Shown: piece by piece, positions 9,398-17,957 of the stretch
Position numbering within the stretch: position 1 is the stretch's first letter
Layout: each line of letters opens with the position of its first letter
Origin: JACMLD01 sp044227095
GTDB lineage: Bacteria > Bacteroidota > Bacteroidia > Chitinophagales > Chitinophagaceae
Assembly (NCBI GenBank): GCA_044227095.1
Contig: JBGAFV010000001.1
Location: forward strand, 5,022,001 to 5,086,000
Direction of reading: 5' to 3'
DNA length: 64,000 nucleotides
The notes under the pieces: model-generated
Databases searched by the model: none
What the model was told of the DNA's origin: nothing
The model's input: the letters and a program-made list of their open reading frames with translations, nothing else
Program-made: the position numbers and the translations under genes

Positions 9398-10300
9398 CTA
9401 TTTCTTACCAAGCCATCCATTGCTATCCATCCATTTTATGCAAAGGCTCATCCAATCGTTTATAGGAAGTTTTAAAACAAAACCGTGATTGCCCTTTGGA
9501 TAAATGTGTACTTCTGCAGGTATTTTATTATGGCGAAGCGCTTCAAAATAAGCAATGCTGTTATCTACATCTACTACATTATCATCTGCGGAATGAATAA
9601 GAAATGCCGGAGGCGTTTGTGCGGTTACCTGCAACTCGTTTGAATACAATTTTATTTGCGCTTCAGAAGGATTTTTACCAATAAGGTTATCACGTGAACC
9701 ACGATGGCCAAGACTGTCACTCATACTTATAACAGGATACACCAGCAATGAAAAAGAAGGGCGAAGACTGGTATTCTCTTTATTATTGATTACTGCGTTA
9801 TTAAAATGAGTAGACGCTGTTGACGCCAAATGTCCACCCGCAGAAAAACCCATAATACCAACACGTGCCGTATCAATATACCATTCGGCAGCATGCTCTC
9901 TTACAAGTTTTATAGCCTGTTGTGCATCCTGCAGCGGACCAATACTTTTATCAACCATAGTAACGCTGCTGGGTAACCGGTATTTAAGTACAAACGCTGC
10001 AATACCATGTTCCTGGAAATAAGCAGCTATCTCAAACCCTTCTTTTTGTATAACAAGAACACCATAGCCACCACCCGGACAAATAACCACAGCGGCGCCA
10101 GTTGCTTTTGCTTTATCGGGCAAATAAACTGTAAGCGTTGGGTTTATCACTTTAGCGGCTACACCATTTTTAAATGTACTGCTGTCTGCAACAGCAATTG
10201 CGTTGGGAACAGCATCCCTGTATAATGCAATCTCTTTTTGTGCAGTTAGCTGCTGCATTGCAAGCAGGAATACCGTATACAATATTGTACGCTTTATCAT
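9398..10300 (-). CDS. Secreted alpha/beta-hydrolase, carbohydrate esterase-like
   Basis: A 300-residue alpha/beta-hydrolase with a signal peptide (MIKRTILYTVFLLAMQQLTA). The oxyanion block CPGGGYG, the nucleophile elbow GFSAGGH, an acidic residue in SADDNVVDVDNS and the late histidine in GNHGFVLK make a complete Ser-Asp-His triad. The architecture and the HGGG-like CPGGGYG motif match the BD-FAE/acetyl-xylan-esterase-like group. Its neighbours, a GH92 glycosidase and a sugar isomerase-like enzyme, suggest it removes acyl groups from glycans; this is inferred. It lies 76 bases after the isomerase-like gene and 123 bases before GH92, probably one transcript. Confidence 0.82.
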   Translation of the reverse strand: MIKRTILYTVFLLAMQQLTAQKEIALYRDAVPNAIAVADSSTFKNGVAAKVINPTLTVYLPDKAKATGAAVVICPGGGYGVLVIQKEGFEIAAYFQEHGIAAFVLKYRLPSSVTMVDKSIGPLQDAQQAIKLVREHAAEWYIDTARVGIMGFSAGGHLASTASTHFNNAVINNKENTSLRPSFSLLVYPVISMSDSLGHRGSRDNLIGKNPSEAQIKLYSNELQVTAQTPPAFLIHSADDNVVDVDNSIAYFEALRHNKIPAEVHIYPKGNHGFVLKLPINDWMSLCIKWMDSNGWLGKK

Positions 10301-10376
10301 ACAGGCTTATTTTTGTTTATTATTTTTCACCTCCCCAACCCCTCCAAAAGAGAAGCAAAACCAAATGAAATATTTT

Positions 10377-11189
10377 CTAAGCATACCGCTTGCGCAGCAT
10401 ATCCATCATGTAGAGGTTAATATCCCACTGGTTGACTATTGGCTTTTGTGTATGCGGAAACAGGTGCAGATAAGGCGGTGCCCCAAACTCTGGTGTTATG
10501 GTAAAAGATTGCACATTGTTTTTTTGCTTAAGGTCTATTACTTTATCCCAGCATTCTAAATGAAAAGTCAGCGCATCAATATTTTCCGGAGATCTTGGAT
10601 CGATTACCTGCGGGCCTTGCGTATGCCCTACCCTTGCATGTATATGATCTGTATGCGCAATTGCAATTTGCACCGCTTTTTTCTGATCATGCAACAATGT
10701 TTCTGCAACAGCACACCAATGAGAAACATCAAGCGTAATTCTTATTTGTGGAAGCTTTTCTAGATAGTCTTGCATAATATGCGCAGCAAAACTAAATTTT
10801 CCCCTGTGTGTTTCATGTAAAATTGAAATGCCAGATACGGTGGCAATATGCCTTGCAGCATTGATAAGCCGTTCATTATTTTCAAAAGAATAATAGTCTT
10901 TACCAGTTTGAGAATTGATAAATAAGGGGCTTGCAGCTGCAAGTTTTGTCAACCGGCTTTCGTATTCTTTGAGGTGTTTATCAAAATCGTATTCTACGGT
11001 TTCCCAATGCTGCGCAATAAATTTCAGGTTGTGTTTTTGCAAACCGTTCAACAATGCATCTTTTTCTTTTTCATCAGCAGGCAATCCGCATTCTACACCA
11101 TCATATCCTGCAGATTTTACTTTCTCAATAAAAACTTCTACCGTCAGGTTTTCGCTCCCCCATCGCGGACAAAAAAACAATATTTCCAT
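10377..11189 (-). CDS. Sugar phosphate isomerase/epimerase-like TIM-barrel protein
   Basis: A 270-residue TIM barrel of the xylose isomerase-like/AP endonuclease 2 family. Recognisable elements are GYDGVECGLP near the start, HETHRGKF (metal-ligand histidine and glutamate region), ITLDVSHW and the C-terminal TITPEFGAPPY. Members bind divalent metal and isomerise or epimerise keto-sugars; the substrate here is unknown. I start it at the ATG at 11189 (MEILFFCPRWG), where family members begin. The longer frame to 11240 adds 17 hydrophobic residues without family resemblance. That longer start would overlap the stop of the cyclase gene as TAATG, so coupled translation from 11240 is an alternative. 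Confidence 0.8.
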   Translation of the reverse strand: MEILFFCPRWGSENLTVEVFIEKVKSAGYDGVECGLPADEKEKDALLNGLQKHNLKFIAQHWETVEYDFDKHLKEYESRLTKLAAASPLFINSQTGKDYYSFENNERLINAARHIATVSGISILHETHRGKFSFAAHIMQDYLEKLPQIRITLDVSHWCAVAETLLHDQKKAVQIAIAHTDHIHARVGHTQGPQVIDPRSPENIDALTFHLECWDKVIDLKQKNNVQSFTITPEFGAPPYLHLFPHTQKPIVNQWDINLYMMDMLRKRYA

Positions 11190-11239
11190 AATCACTATTA
11201 TAAGGCAGGCAAAGTGCAATGAAACTAACACATCAATCA

Positions 11240-12280
11240 TTAATCCATCACTTCGTAAACAACCATTGGGTTCGATTTATTTTTCAGGCTTACTTCACCA
11301 ACTTTGCGACAGTTAAAAGACTCTTTTACTTTCGTGTAACATTTCTCATCAATCAATACCTGGTCGTGAGCTGCGGCTGCCTGCAAACGTTGTGCTGTAT
11401 TTACCACATCTCCAATAACAGTATAATCAAGACGGCGAAGACTCACAGATCCAATATTGCCTGAAATCATTTCGCCACTGTTTATACCTATAGATACTTT
11501 GGGTGTAAAAGAAAAACCTTCATCAAAAGGAGGCAGGCTGTTTATTTTGGTTCTTACTGCAAGACTTGCATCAATGGCCCTGTCGAGGTGATAATCTCCA
11601 CGGAAAACAGCCATTATAGCATCGCCTATAAACTTATCAATATAGCCACCCTGCGCTATAATCTCTTTTACCATTGTATCAAAATAATGATTCAGCAGTT
11701 TTACCACTTTGTCTGCAGGTGCTTTTTCACTAATGGCGGTAAAGCTGCAGATGTCTACAAAAACGATACTGGCCTCTACTGTTTCGTTGGCTATTAAAGA
11801 AGATTCAAATTCGCGGCTACCCATAAACTTTAGTACCGTTTCATCCACATACATCTTCAGTATATTATTCTCCTTAACGGCCTGCAGTGTTTCGCGGAGC
11901 TGTGCTACATGGCGAAGTGTTTTCTCTACCGTAAGCGTAAGATCTTCAAAGTTGATGGGCTTAGTAACAAAGTCAAACGCACCGCGGTTCATTGCTGTGC
12001 GAATATTGTCCATATCGCCATAGGCAGAAACAATAACCGATTTAATTAATGGGCTGGATTCTGCAAGGCGGCTTAGCAATGTAAGTCCGTCCATTTCCGG
12101 CATATTGATATCGCTGAGGACAATATCAACATCGGGATTTTGCTGTATTTTATCAAGCGCATCATTGCCATTGCTGGCAAAAACAAATTCATATTCCTTC
12201 TCTCTTATCTTCTGCCTGAATTTCTGTTTGATGAGCATCTCCAAATCCACTTCATCATCTGCTACTAATATTTTTGCCAT
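11240..12280 (-). CDS. Response regulator fused to a class III adenylyl/guanylyl cyclase
   Basis: A 346-residue soluble output protein. Residues 1-125 are a receiver domain with the acidic pocket at VADDE, phospho-acceptor Asp57 in LSDINMPEMDG and the switch lysine in VTKPINF. A short helix leads into a class III nucleotide cyclase from about residue 165. Metal-binding Asp176 (FVDICSF) and Asp220 (FIGDAIM) are present, with the pattern DKFIGDA and LDYTVIGD typical of bacterial class IIIb adenylyl cyclases. It should make cAMP (less likely cGMP) under control of phosphorylation. The start overlaps the stop of the REC gene by one base (TGATG), so the two regulators are translationally coupled. 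It is the only fused enzymatic output in the kinase island. Confidence 0.92.
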   Translation of the reverse strand: MAKILVADDEVDLEMLIKQKFRQKIREKEYEFVFASNGNDALDKIQQNPDVDIVLSDINMPEMDGLTLLSRLAESSPLIKSVIVSAYGDMDNIRTAMNRGAFDFVTKPINFEDLTLTVEKTLRHVAQLRETLQAVKENNILKMYVDETVLKFMGSREFESSLIANETVEASIVFVDICSFTAISEKAPADKVVKLLNHYFDTMVKEIIAQGGYIDKFIGDAIMAVFRGDYHLDRAIDASLAVRTKINSLPPFDEGFSFTPKVSIGINSGEMISGNIGSVSLRRLDYTVIGDVVNTAQRLQAAAAHDQVLIDEKCYTKVKESFNCRKVGEVSLKNKSNPMVVYEVMD

Positions 12281-12654
12281 CAGAGTAATGTTTTTAGTTT
12301 TTCTTTTAATAAAGTAAAATCAACTGGCTTTGTAAGAAAATCATCGGCACCAAGGCTTTTTGCCATGTTATAATTCTCTGCATCGCCATACGCTGTTATC
12401 ATCATTACTACAGGTGGAGGTTTAAAATATTTTTGTTTGATATGGCCCAGCAATTCAAGACCGCTCATACCAGGCATATTAATATCAGAAAGGATCAATA
12501 CAGCTTCATGTTCATGGTTGGTAAGAAAAGTAAGCGCTTCTTCACCAGAAAAAGCAAAAGCAAAATCCAAACTGTGATCTCTTATTTCCCTGCGAAAACG
12601 TTGTTCAAAAAGCGTTTGTATGTCCCGCTCATCATCTACTACTAGAATTTTCAT
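12280..12654 (-). CDS. Single-domain response regulator (REC only)
   Basis: A 124-residue receiver domain with nothing after it. The acidic pair is in VVDDE, the phospho-acceptor is Asp57 in LSDINMPGMSG, the switch threonine lies in MITAYGD and the lysine in LTKPVDF. Stand-alone receivers act by protein contact or as phosphate carriers or sinks. It is closely similar to the receiver of the next gene (both acceptors are Asp57 and both have SDINMP), so the pair probably arose by duplication. It starts 10 bases after the end of the upstream kinase gene and overlaps the REC-cyclase start, which makes a tight kinase-REC-REC/cyclase unit. Confidence 0.93.
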   Translation of the reverse strand: MKILVVDDERDIQTLFEQRFRREIRDHSLDFAFAFSGEEALTFLTNHEHEAVLILSDINMPGMSGLELLGHIKQKYFKPPPVVMMITAYGDAENYNMAKSLGADDFLTKPVDFTLLKEKLKTLL

Positions 12655-12664
12655 GCATTATGTT

Positions 12665-14044
12665 TTAAGGTTGTAAGGGCAATATAATAGTAAAAAGAGT
12701 TCCTTCGTTTTCTTTGGTTTGCACTTTCAGTTCTCCACCATGACTTTTTGTTACAATATCATAACTCATGCTTAACCCAAGTCCTGTTCCTTCACCAGTT
12801 GGTTTGGTAGTAAAAAAAGGCTGAAAGATTTTGTCTATCACATTTTGCGGAATACCGTTACCGTTATCTTTTACACTTATAAAAATTTTACCCGCTTCTT
12901 TTTTTGTAGTTACAGTAACGGTTGGTGTATAATCTTTAGACAGCAGGTTAATCCTGCCATCTGGTGTTAAAGGTTTCTTTTTCTGCGCAACTGCATAAAA
13001 TGCGTTGGTAATAAGGTTAAGTATTACCCTTCCCATATCCTGGGGAATAATATTTATAGTACCGATAGATTCATCAAATTCTGTGTGCATGGTAGCGTTG
13101 AAAGATTTGTCTTTTGCACGCAAACCATGATAGGCAAGCCGCAGGTATTCATCTGCCAGTGCGTTAATATCTGTTGGTTCTTTTTGTCCGCTGCTATTGC
13201 GGCTGTGCTGCAGCATCCCTTTTACAATTGCATCTGCCCTTTTGCCGTGGTGATTTATTTTTTGCTCATTTGCAATAACATCGTCTGCTATCGCCCTTAT
13301 TTCTTCCATATCACCTTTTTCTATTGCTGCTTTCATTTCTGCAAGCAATTCTGCATTTACTTCAGAGAAATTGTTTACAAAGTTTAACGGGTTTTGTATT
13401 TCATGCGCAATGCCTGCTGTCAACTCTCCTAATGAAGCCATCTTCTCAGATTGTATGAGCTGCGCCTGTGTGGCTTTCAATTCCGTAAGGGTTGTTTCAA
13501 GTTCTTCTTTTTGTTGTGTAAGAGCAGCAGTTCTGTCTGCTACCTGCACTTCCAGTTCTGCTTTTAGTTTTTCGGTAATAATATAATGCTTCTCTTTTTC
13601 AATTGCCCTCTGTCGTTCCTCTTCAAGCGCCTTGCGTTGTTTTCTTGTTATAAACCAATAGGCAAACATCCATATAACACCAAACAATTGGGCAGTTTCA
13701 AAATAACTGTCGTATTCATCATAAAACTTACTGCTAATTACATGAACAAGATTACCAATTACTGAAACACCAACATACGGCAGCACCGTATATATCATTG
13801 GCCTGATTTTGGAAAAATCATTGTCTGTATAAACAATGTACATGATGTAGAGCAACAACCCATCGGCAAGTAATGCGCCTACAGAATGAGCTTTTGGAAT
13901 AGCATTACCCAATATCAGGCATGCAACGGCAACAAAAATTCCGATATACAATTTCTGGTTCCACTTAACAAAAATATTTTCCTTTTGCACATAGCTGCGC
14001 AGGTATCTTATGGTTACAAGAATCAAAACAAATTCTAAAATCAT
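12665..14044 (-). CDS. Membrane histidine kinase with multi-span N-terminal sensor
   Basis: A 459-residue kinase. Residues 1-130 hold about four to five membrane segments (MILEFVLILVTI, LYIGIFVAVACLILG, MIYTVLPYVGVSVIG, LFGVIWMFAYWFI). A long coiled coil follows at 135-200, then the HisKA domain with His214 in GIAHEIQNPLNF and the HATPase domain with DNGNGIP and FQPFFTTKPTGEGTGLGLS. No receiver is fused. It has no large extracellular domain, so it probably senses in or near the membrane. The REC gene starts 10 bases downstream, making this the kinase most directly linked to the two regulators. Its transmitter is close to those of the six following kinases. Confidence 0.92.
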   Translation of the reverse strand: MILEFVLILVTIRYLRSYVQKENIFVKWNQKLYIGIFVAVACLILGNAIPKAHSVGALLADGLLLYIMYIVYTDNDFSKIRPMIYTVLPYVGVSVIGNLVHVISSKFYDEYDSYFETAQLFGVIWMFAYWFITRKQRKALEEERQRAIEKEKHYIITEKLKAELEVQVADRTAALTQQKEELETTLTELKATQAQLIQSEKMASLGELTAGIAHEIQNPLNFVNNFSEVNAELLAEMKAAIEKGDMEEIRAIADDVIANEQKINHHGKRADAIVKGMLQHSRNSSGQKEPTDINALADEYLRLAYHGLRAKDKSFNATMHTEFDESIGTINIIPQDMGRVILNLITNAFYAVAQKKKPLTPDGRINLLSKDYTPTVTVTTKKEAGKIFISVKDNGNGIPQNVIDKIFQPFFTTKPTGEGTGLGLSMSYDIVTKSHGGELKVQTKENEGTLFTIILPLQP

Positions 14045-14202
14045 ACAATACTTTTAAAATTCTGTCACCCACAAAACACTTGTTCCACTACCCGAAAAAT
14101 ATTCCAGGCATTGCACAGGCAAATTAACAATAAACTCACCAAGATCAGCTTCTTTTATTACACGGCCCGTTAATAACGGGATTAAAGGCTGAAACGCTTA
14201 TG

Positions 14203-17200
14203 TTATGCCGGTAGCTGAACAGTAAAGGTTGATCCTTCACCTTCTTTTGTTTCTACCCTCAAATCTCCGCCATGCGCTTTTACGATATCATAACTTAAAC
14301 TCAAACCCAGGCCTGTTCCCTGCCCTGTAGGTTTTGTTGTAAAAAAGGGCTGAAAGATTTTATCGAGTATGCGCTGTGGTATTCCATTGCCATTGTCGGA
14401 TACTTTTACTTCTACAAAGTGCCCGCTTCTTTTTGTACTAACGGTTACGGTTGGTTCAAAACCATTGGCCAGTTGTTTCTTTTTTTCTGCCACTGTATAA
14501 AATGCATTGGTGATAAGGTTAAGCACCACCCTGCCAATATCCTGGGAAATAATGTTTACACTGCCAGCTTTTTCATCAAAATCTGTTTTCATGCTGGCGT
14601 TAAACGATTTGTCTTTTGCCCTCAAACCATGATAAGCCAATCGCAGGTACTCATCCGCAATGGCGTTTATATTGGAGGCTTCTTTCTGCCTGTTGCCGGT
14701 ACGGCTGTGCTGCAGCATTCCTTTTACAATGCTGTCTGCCCTTTTGCCGTGATGATTAATTTTCTGTTCGTTAGCCTCAATATTATCTGCAATTATTTTT
14801 ACTTCATCAAGATTGCCTTTAGCAATTTCTTCTTTCATATCTGCAATTAGCTCTGTATTTACTTCAGAAAAATTATTGATGAAGTTTAAAGGATTTTGTA
14901 TTTCATGAGCAATGCCCGCTGTAAGTTCTCCCAGTGAAGCCATTTTTTCTGATTGGATCAATTGCGATTGCGTTGCTTTCAAATCTTCAATAGATTTTTG
15001 CAGCTGGCTGGTGCGCAGGCTTATTTTTTCTTCCAGCAACTTGTTTTCTCTTTGCAGTTTACGTGAGCGGTAAACAATATAAGCCCGTAACAAGCCTGCG
15101 CCAAGCAACACGTATATTGCATATGCCCACCATGTTTTATACCACGGTGGTAAAATAGTAAAACTAAATTCCGTTGGTTTGCTCCATTTACCATTAAGTC
15201 CCTTACCGGTTACTTTAAAAATATATTTTCCGGGAGAAAGGTTTAAATAATTTTCAGTAACGGTATTGGTGGTGCTGTTCCAGGTTTTATCAACACCTTC
15301 CAGTATGTACATGTATTTAGTAATATCCTGCCGGCTGAGGTGGGCCTGCGCAAAATGAAACTGCATATAGTTCTGGTTGTACGGAATGCGGAGGTTTACA
15401 GGTGTTCCAAAACCACCTTCAATGCTATCCCATTGCAGGCCGTTCCTTTTTCTGCTGCCTGCGCTATCTGCAAAAAACTGCGGCTCTCCCAGCAGGTTAA
15501 ATACAGTAATATAAGTAGGTGTATAGATAGTATCGGCAGCTATGTCGTGTATAATCGTAATGCCATTATCACCAAAAAGATATTGCCCTTTCCTGGTAAT
15601 GGCATCAGTAAGCCATGCATTAGTAGCTTCACGGACTAACCCTTCTGATTTATTGATATTGGCTACTGCCCAATTATTGTTCAACGTATCATCCGATATT
15701 GGCGCAGTTATAATGGTTGGCCGCCTTGCCCCGCCCGCAACAACACTTTCACCAAAGGGCAATATTGAAGAAACAATATTACCATCCAATCCCTGTTCTG
15801 TTGTAATGGTTGTAATAGTGCCCTTTTTTTTGTCAACAACATATACGCCTTTATCAGTTCCTATCCACATCCTTCCAAATTTATCCGGCAACATTGCTTT
15901 TGTACAGGTATCACGCAAACCCGGAGCGTCATTCAAATACTGAATGGTGCCTTTGCGCAGATCTATCACCCCAATGCCATGATACTGGCCGGCAAGCCAA
16001 ACCAAACCATCTGCATCTTCTCTTGCGTCGGTAAGGCTGTTGTCATTTAAACCCTTTGTAATGTCTGTATGCAATACGTAACTATTATCAGCAGGTACGA
16101 GATTCACTCCGCTTCTTGGCCCGGTAAACCATGTATTTCCTTCTTTATCTTTTAATATATTATAAACAGTGTCTGTATCAAGGCCTTCTTTCTTACCCAC
16201 ATGCTCAATCGTTTTTTTGATGGGATCTATTACATTAAGACCACCGTCTGAAGTAACCAGCATTTTATGTTCAAACATTGCAAACGACTGTACAAAATCA
16301 TCGGCCAGTCCATGTGCTTTGTCTAACTTATGAATGATATTTTTTACCGGGTCTATTAACTGAAGGCCTTTCTGCGTAGCCACCCACACCATACCCAATG
16401 TATCTTCCATTAAGCTTATAACATTGGTAACACCCAAAGGATGCACCGTTTCTGCACCCTGATCTATCATCTGTAAACTTCCAAACTCACCCAGCCACAT
16501 TCTTTTACGATTATCTTCCAGGTTTCTTACCATAAATCTTGCACCAAGCCCCCTGCTTTCATCAATAAACCTTGTTCTGTTGTTTACAGGATCAATTATA
16601 TCAACGCCACCATTCCTGCCCACCCATATTTTTCCTTTATCATCTGTTGTAACAGTACTTGTATATAATTTTCTAAGCCCCTGTTGCCTGCCATAATGTT
16701 TGATGGTGCCATGTGCTACATCCACAGCTTCCATAGCACCACCCGTTATTCCAGTCCATACTACGCCAGATTTATCAATAGCCATTGCACGGGTAGTATC
16801 ACTGGCAAGGCCATTTGCTTTTTTGAGGTAACGGATTTTCTTAGCAACTGTGTTCACTATAAAAATACCTTCCTTTGCAGTATTGATCCATATATTTCCT
16901 GCCGGGTCTTTTGTAACATCATTGGTTCCTTTACTTGTAAAGCCAAACTGTCTTGTAAGTGTTTTAAAAGTATTTGTTTCTGGATCAACCACCATTACTT
17001 CGCCCGAATTCGTTTTTGTAACCCAGATCTTTCCCTGGTTATCTACCACCATTCCTGAAAGATCATTGGGAACGCAGTTTACGAGTGATGAACTGCTGAT
17101 GGTCCCTTTTTCAAGATCAATCACATTTAAACTTGCTGTATTGATAAACCAGATACGGCCCTTCGGATCTTCAAGAAGTGCTGCAGGCGCATCTTCATTT

Positions 17201-17784
17201 TGCCCCACAAACGCCTGTATGTTCTCCCCATCGTAACGATAAATACCCTGTGCTGCGCCAATCCACAACAAACCATGACTATCATTAAGCAGGGAAGTTA
17301 TCTGCGTGGCGGGAAGGCCTTGCTTGGGACCAAAATCATATAGCGCCAAAGGGTTTCCTTTAATAGGCGCAGGAGAAAACACTTTTGTAAGGTTGGGCAT
17401 TGCAAACACCCTGGTCTTAAACTGCAATGGTTTAGACGGTACATCATCGATATTGAAAACAGTATCCGGCAAGCTATTAAAATTAAACGCAGTTACAGCA
17501 GGTGGCATTTCAAAAGACCTGAAACCTGTACTATCATACACAACAGAAGGCAATGCGTCAATATCCAGTTTTTTAACAACAGGTTGCAAACCTCCTTTTT
17601 TTACAGTGTCCCATTTCAGCATCTTAGCTTCACTAAACTTTAATGGTCTACTTACTGGTTTCTTTAATACCGTTTCCTTTTCAGGCAGCGCAATGTCGGT
17701 TGTATTATTACTGCAGGAGGAGAATACAAATGCTGTAAAAGCACTTGCACAAAATGCAAAAGAGATCAGGGTTTGTTTGCTCAT
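14203..17784 (-). CDS. Lipoprotein propeller-sensor histidine kinase (Reg_prop/Y_Y_Y)
   Basis: A 1193-residue kinase. It opens with a lipoprotein signal ending in VFSSC, then a Pro-rich extension of about 120 residues shared with the next kinase (motif NSLPDTVFNIDDVPSKP). Regulator-propeller repeats such as LLWIGAAQGIYRYDG, IWVGRNGGVDIID and MWIGTDKGVYVVD fill about residues 145-740 (two seven-bladed propellers by family knowledge). A Y_Y_Y domain near 800-880 (LSPGKYIFKVTGKG), one membrane helix near 885-905, a coiled coil, HisKA with His960 and HATPase follow. It resembles the sensor half of Bacteroides hybrid systems that detect glycans, but it lacks the receiver and AraC domains. Lipid attachment plus a membrane helix would anchor the protein at two points. 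Confidence 0.92.
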   Translation of the reverse strand: MSKQTLISFAFCASAFTAFVFSSCSNNTTDIALPEKETVLKKPVSRPLKFSEAKMLKWDTVKKGGLQPVVKKLDIDALPSVVYDSTGFRSFEMPPAVTAFNFNSLPDTVFNIDDVPSKPLQFKTRVFAMPNLTKVFSPAPIKGNPLALYDFGPKQGLPATQITSLLNDSHGLLWIGAAQGIYRYDGENIQAFVGQNEDAPAALLEDPKGRIWFINTASLNVIDLEKGTISSSSLVNCVPNDLSGMVVDNQGKIWVTKTNSGEVMVVDPETNTFKTLTRQFGFTSKGTNDVTKDPAGNIWINTAKEGIFIVNTVAKKIRYLKKANGLASDTTRAMAIDKSGVVWTGITGGAMEAVDVAHGTIKHYGRQQGLRKLYTSTVTTDDKGKIWVGRNGGVDIIDPVNNRTRFIDESRGLGARFMVRNLEDNRKRMWLGEFGSLQMIDQGAETVHPLGVTNVISLMEDTLGMVWVATQKGLQLIDPVKNIIHKLDKAHGLADDFVQSFAMFEHKMLVTSDGGLNVIDPIKKTIEHVGKKEGLDTDTVYNILKDKEGNTWFTGPRSGVNLVPADNSYVLHTDITKGLNDNSLTDAREDADGLVWLAGQYHGIGVIDLRKGTIQYLNDAPGLRDTCTKAMLPDKFGRMWIGTDKGVYVVDKKKGTITTITTEQGLDGNIVSSILPFGESVVAGGARRPTIITAPISDDTLNNNWAVANINKSEGLVREATNAWLTDAITRKGQYLFGDNGITIIHDIAADTIYTPTYITVFNLLGEPQFFADSAGSRKRNGLQWDSIEGGFGTPVNLRIPYNQNYMQFHFAQAHLSRQDITKYMYILEGVDKTWNSTTNTVTENYLNLSPGKYIFKVTGKGLNGKWSKPTEFSFTILPPWYKTWWAYAIYVLLGAGLLRAYIVYRSRKLQRENKLLEEKISLRTSQLQKSIEDLKATQSQLIQSEKMASLGELTAGIAHEIQNPLNFINNFSEVNTELIADMKEEIAKGNLDEVKIIADNIEANEQKINHHGKRADSIVKGMLQHSRTGNRQKEASNINAIADEYLRLAYHGLRAKDKSFNASMKTDFDEKAGSVNIISQDIGRVVLNLITNAFYTVAEKKKQLANGFEPTVTVSTKRSGHFVEVKVSDNGNGIPQRILDKIFQPFFTTKPTGQGTGLGLSLSYDIVKAHGGDLRVETKEGEGSTFTVQLPA

Positions 17785-17957
17785 GTATCGGTTGCTTTGG
17801 AGATTATTTCAACAAGGGCTAACGGGATAGGCCGGATTTACAGGATGATGGTTTTTAGGTATTGCTGATTTGATTTTAAAAAAACAGCGATTGGCAGAAT
17901 TGACATTTATTTGATTCTTTCAGGCTTTCTCACTTTAGCTTCTGTTACCCTGCTTAT

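Noticed and set aside
14166..14181. CCCGTTAATAACGGG hairpin as a terminator between two kinase genes
   Set aside because: No T run follows on the minus strand, so it does not fit a rho-independent terminator; it may be a chance palindrome.
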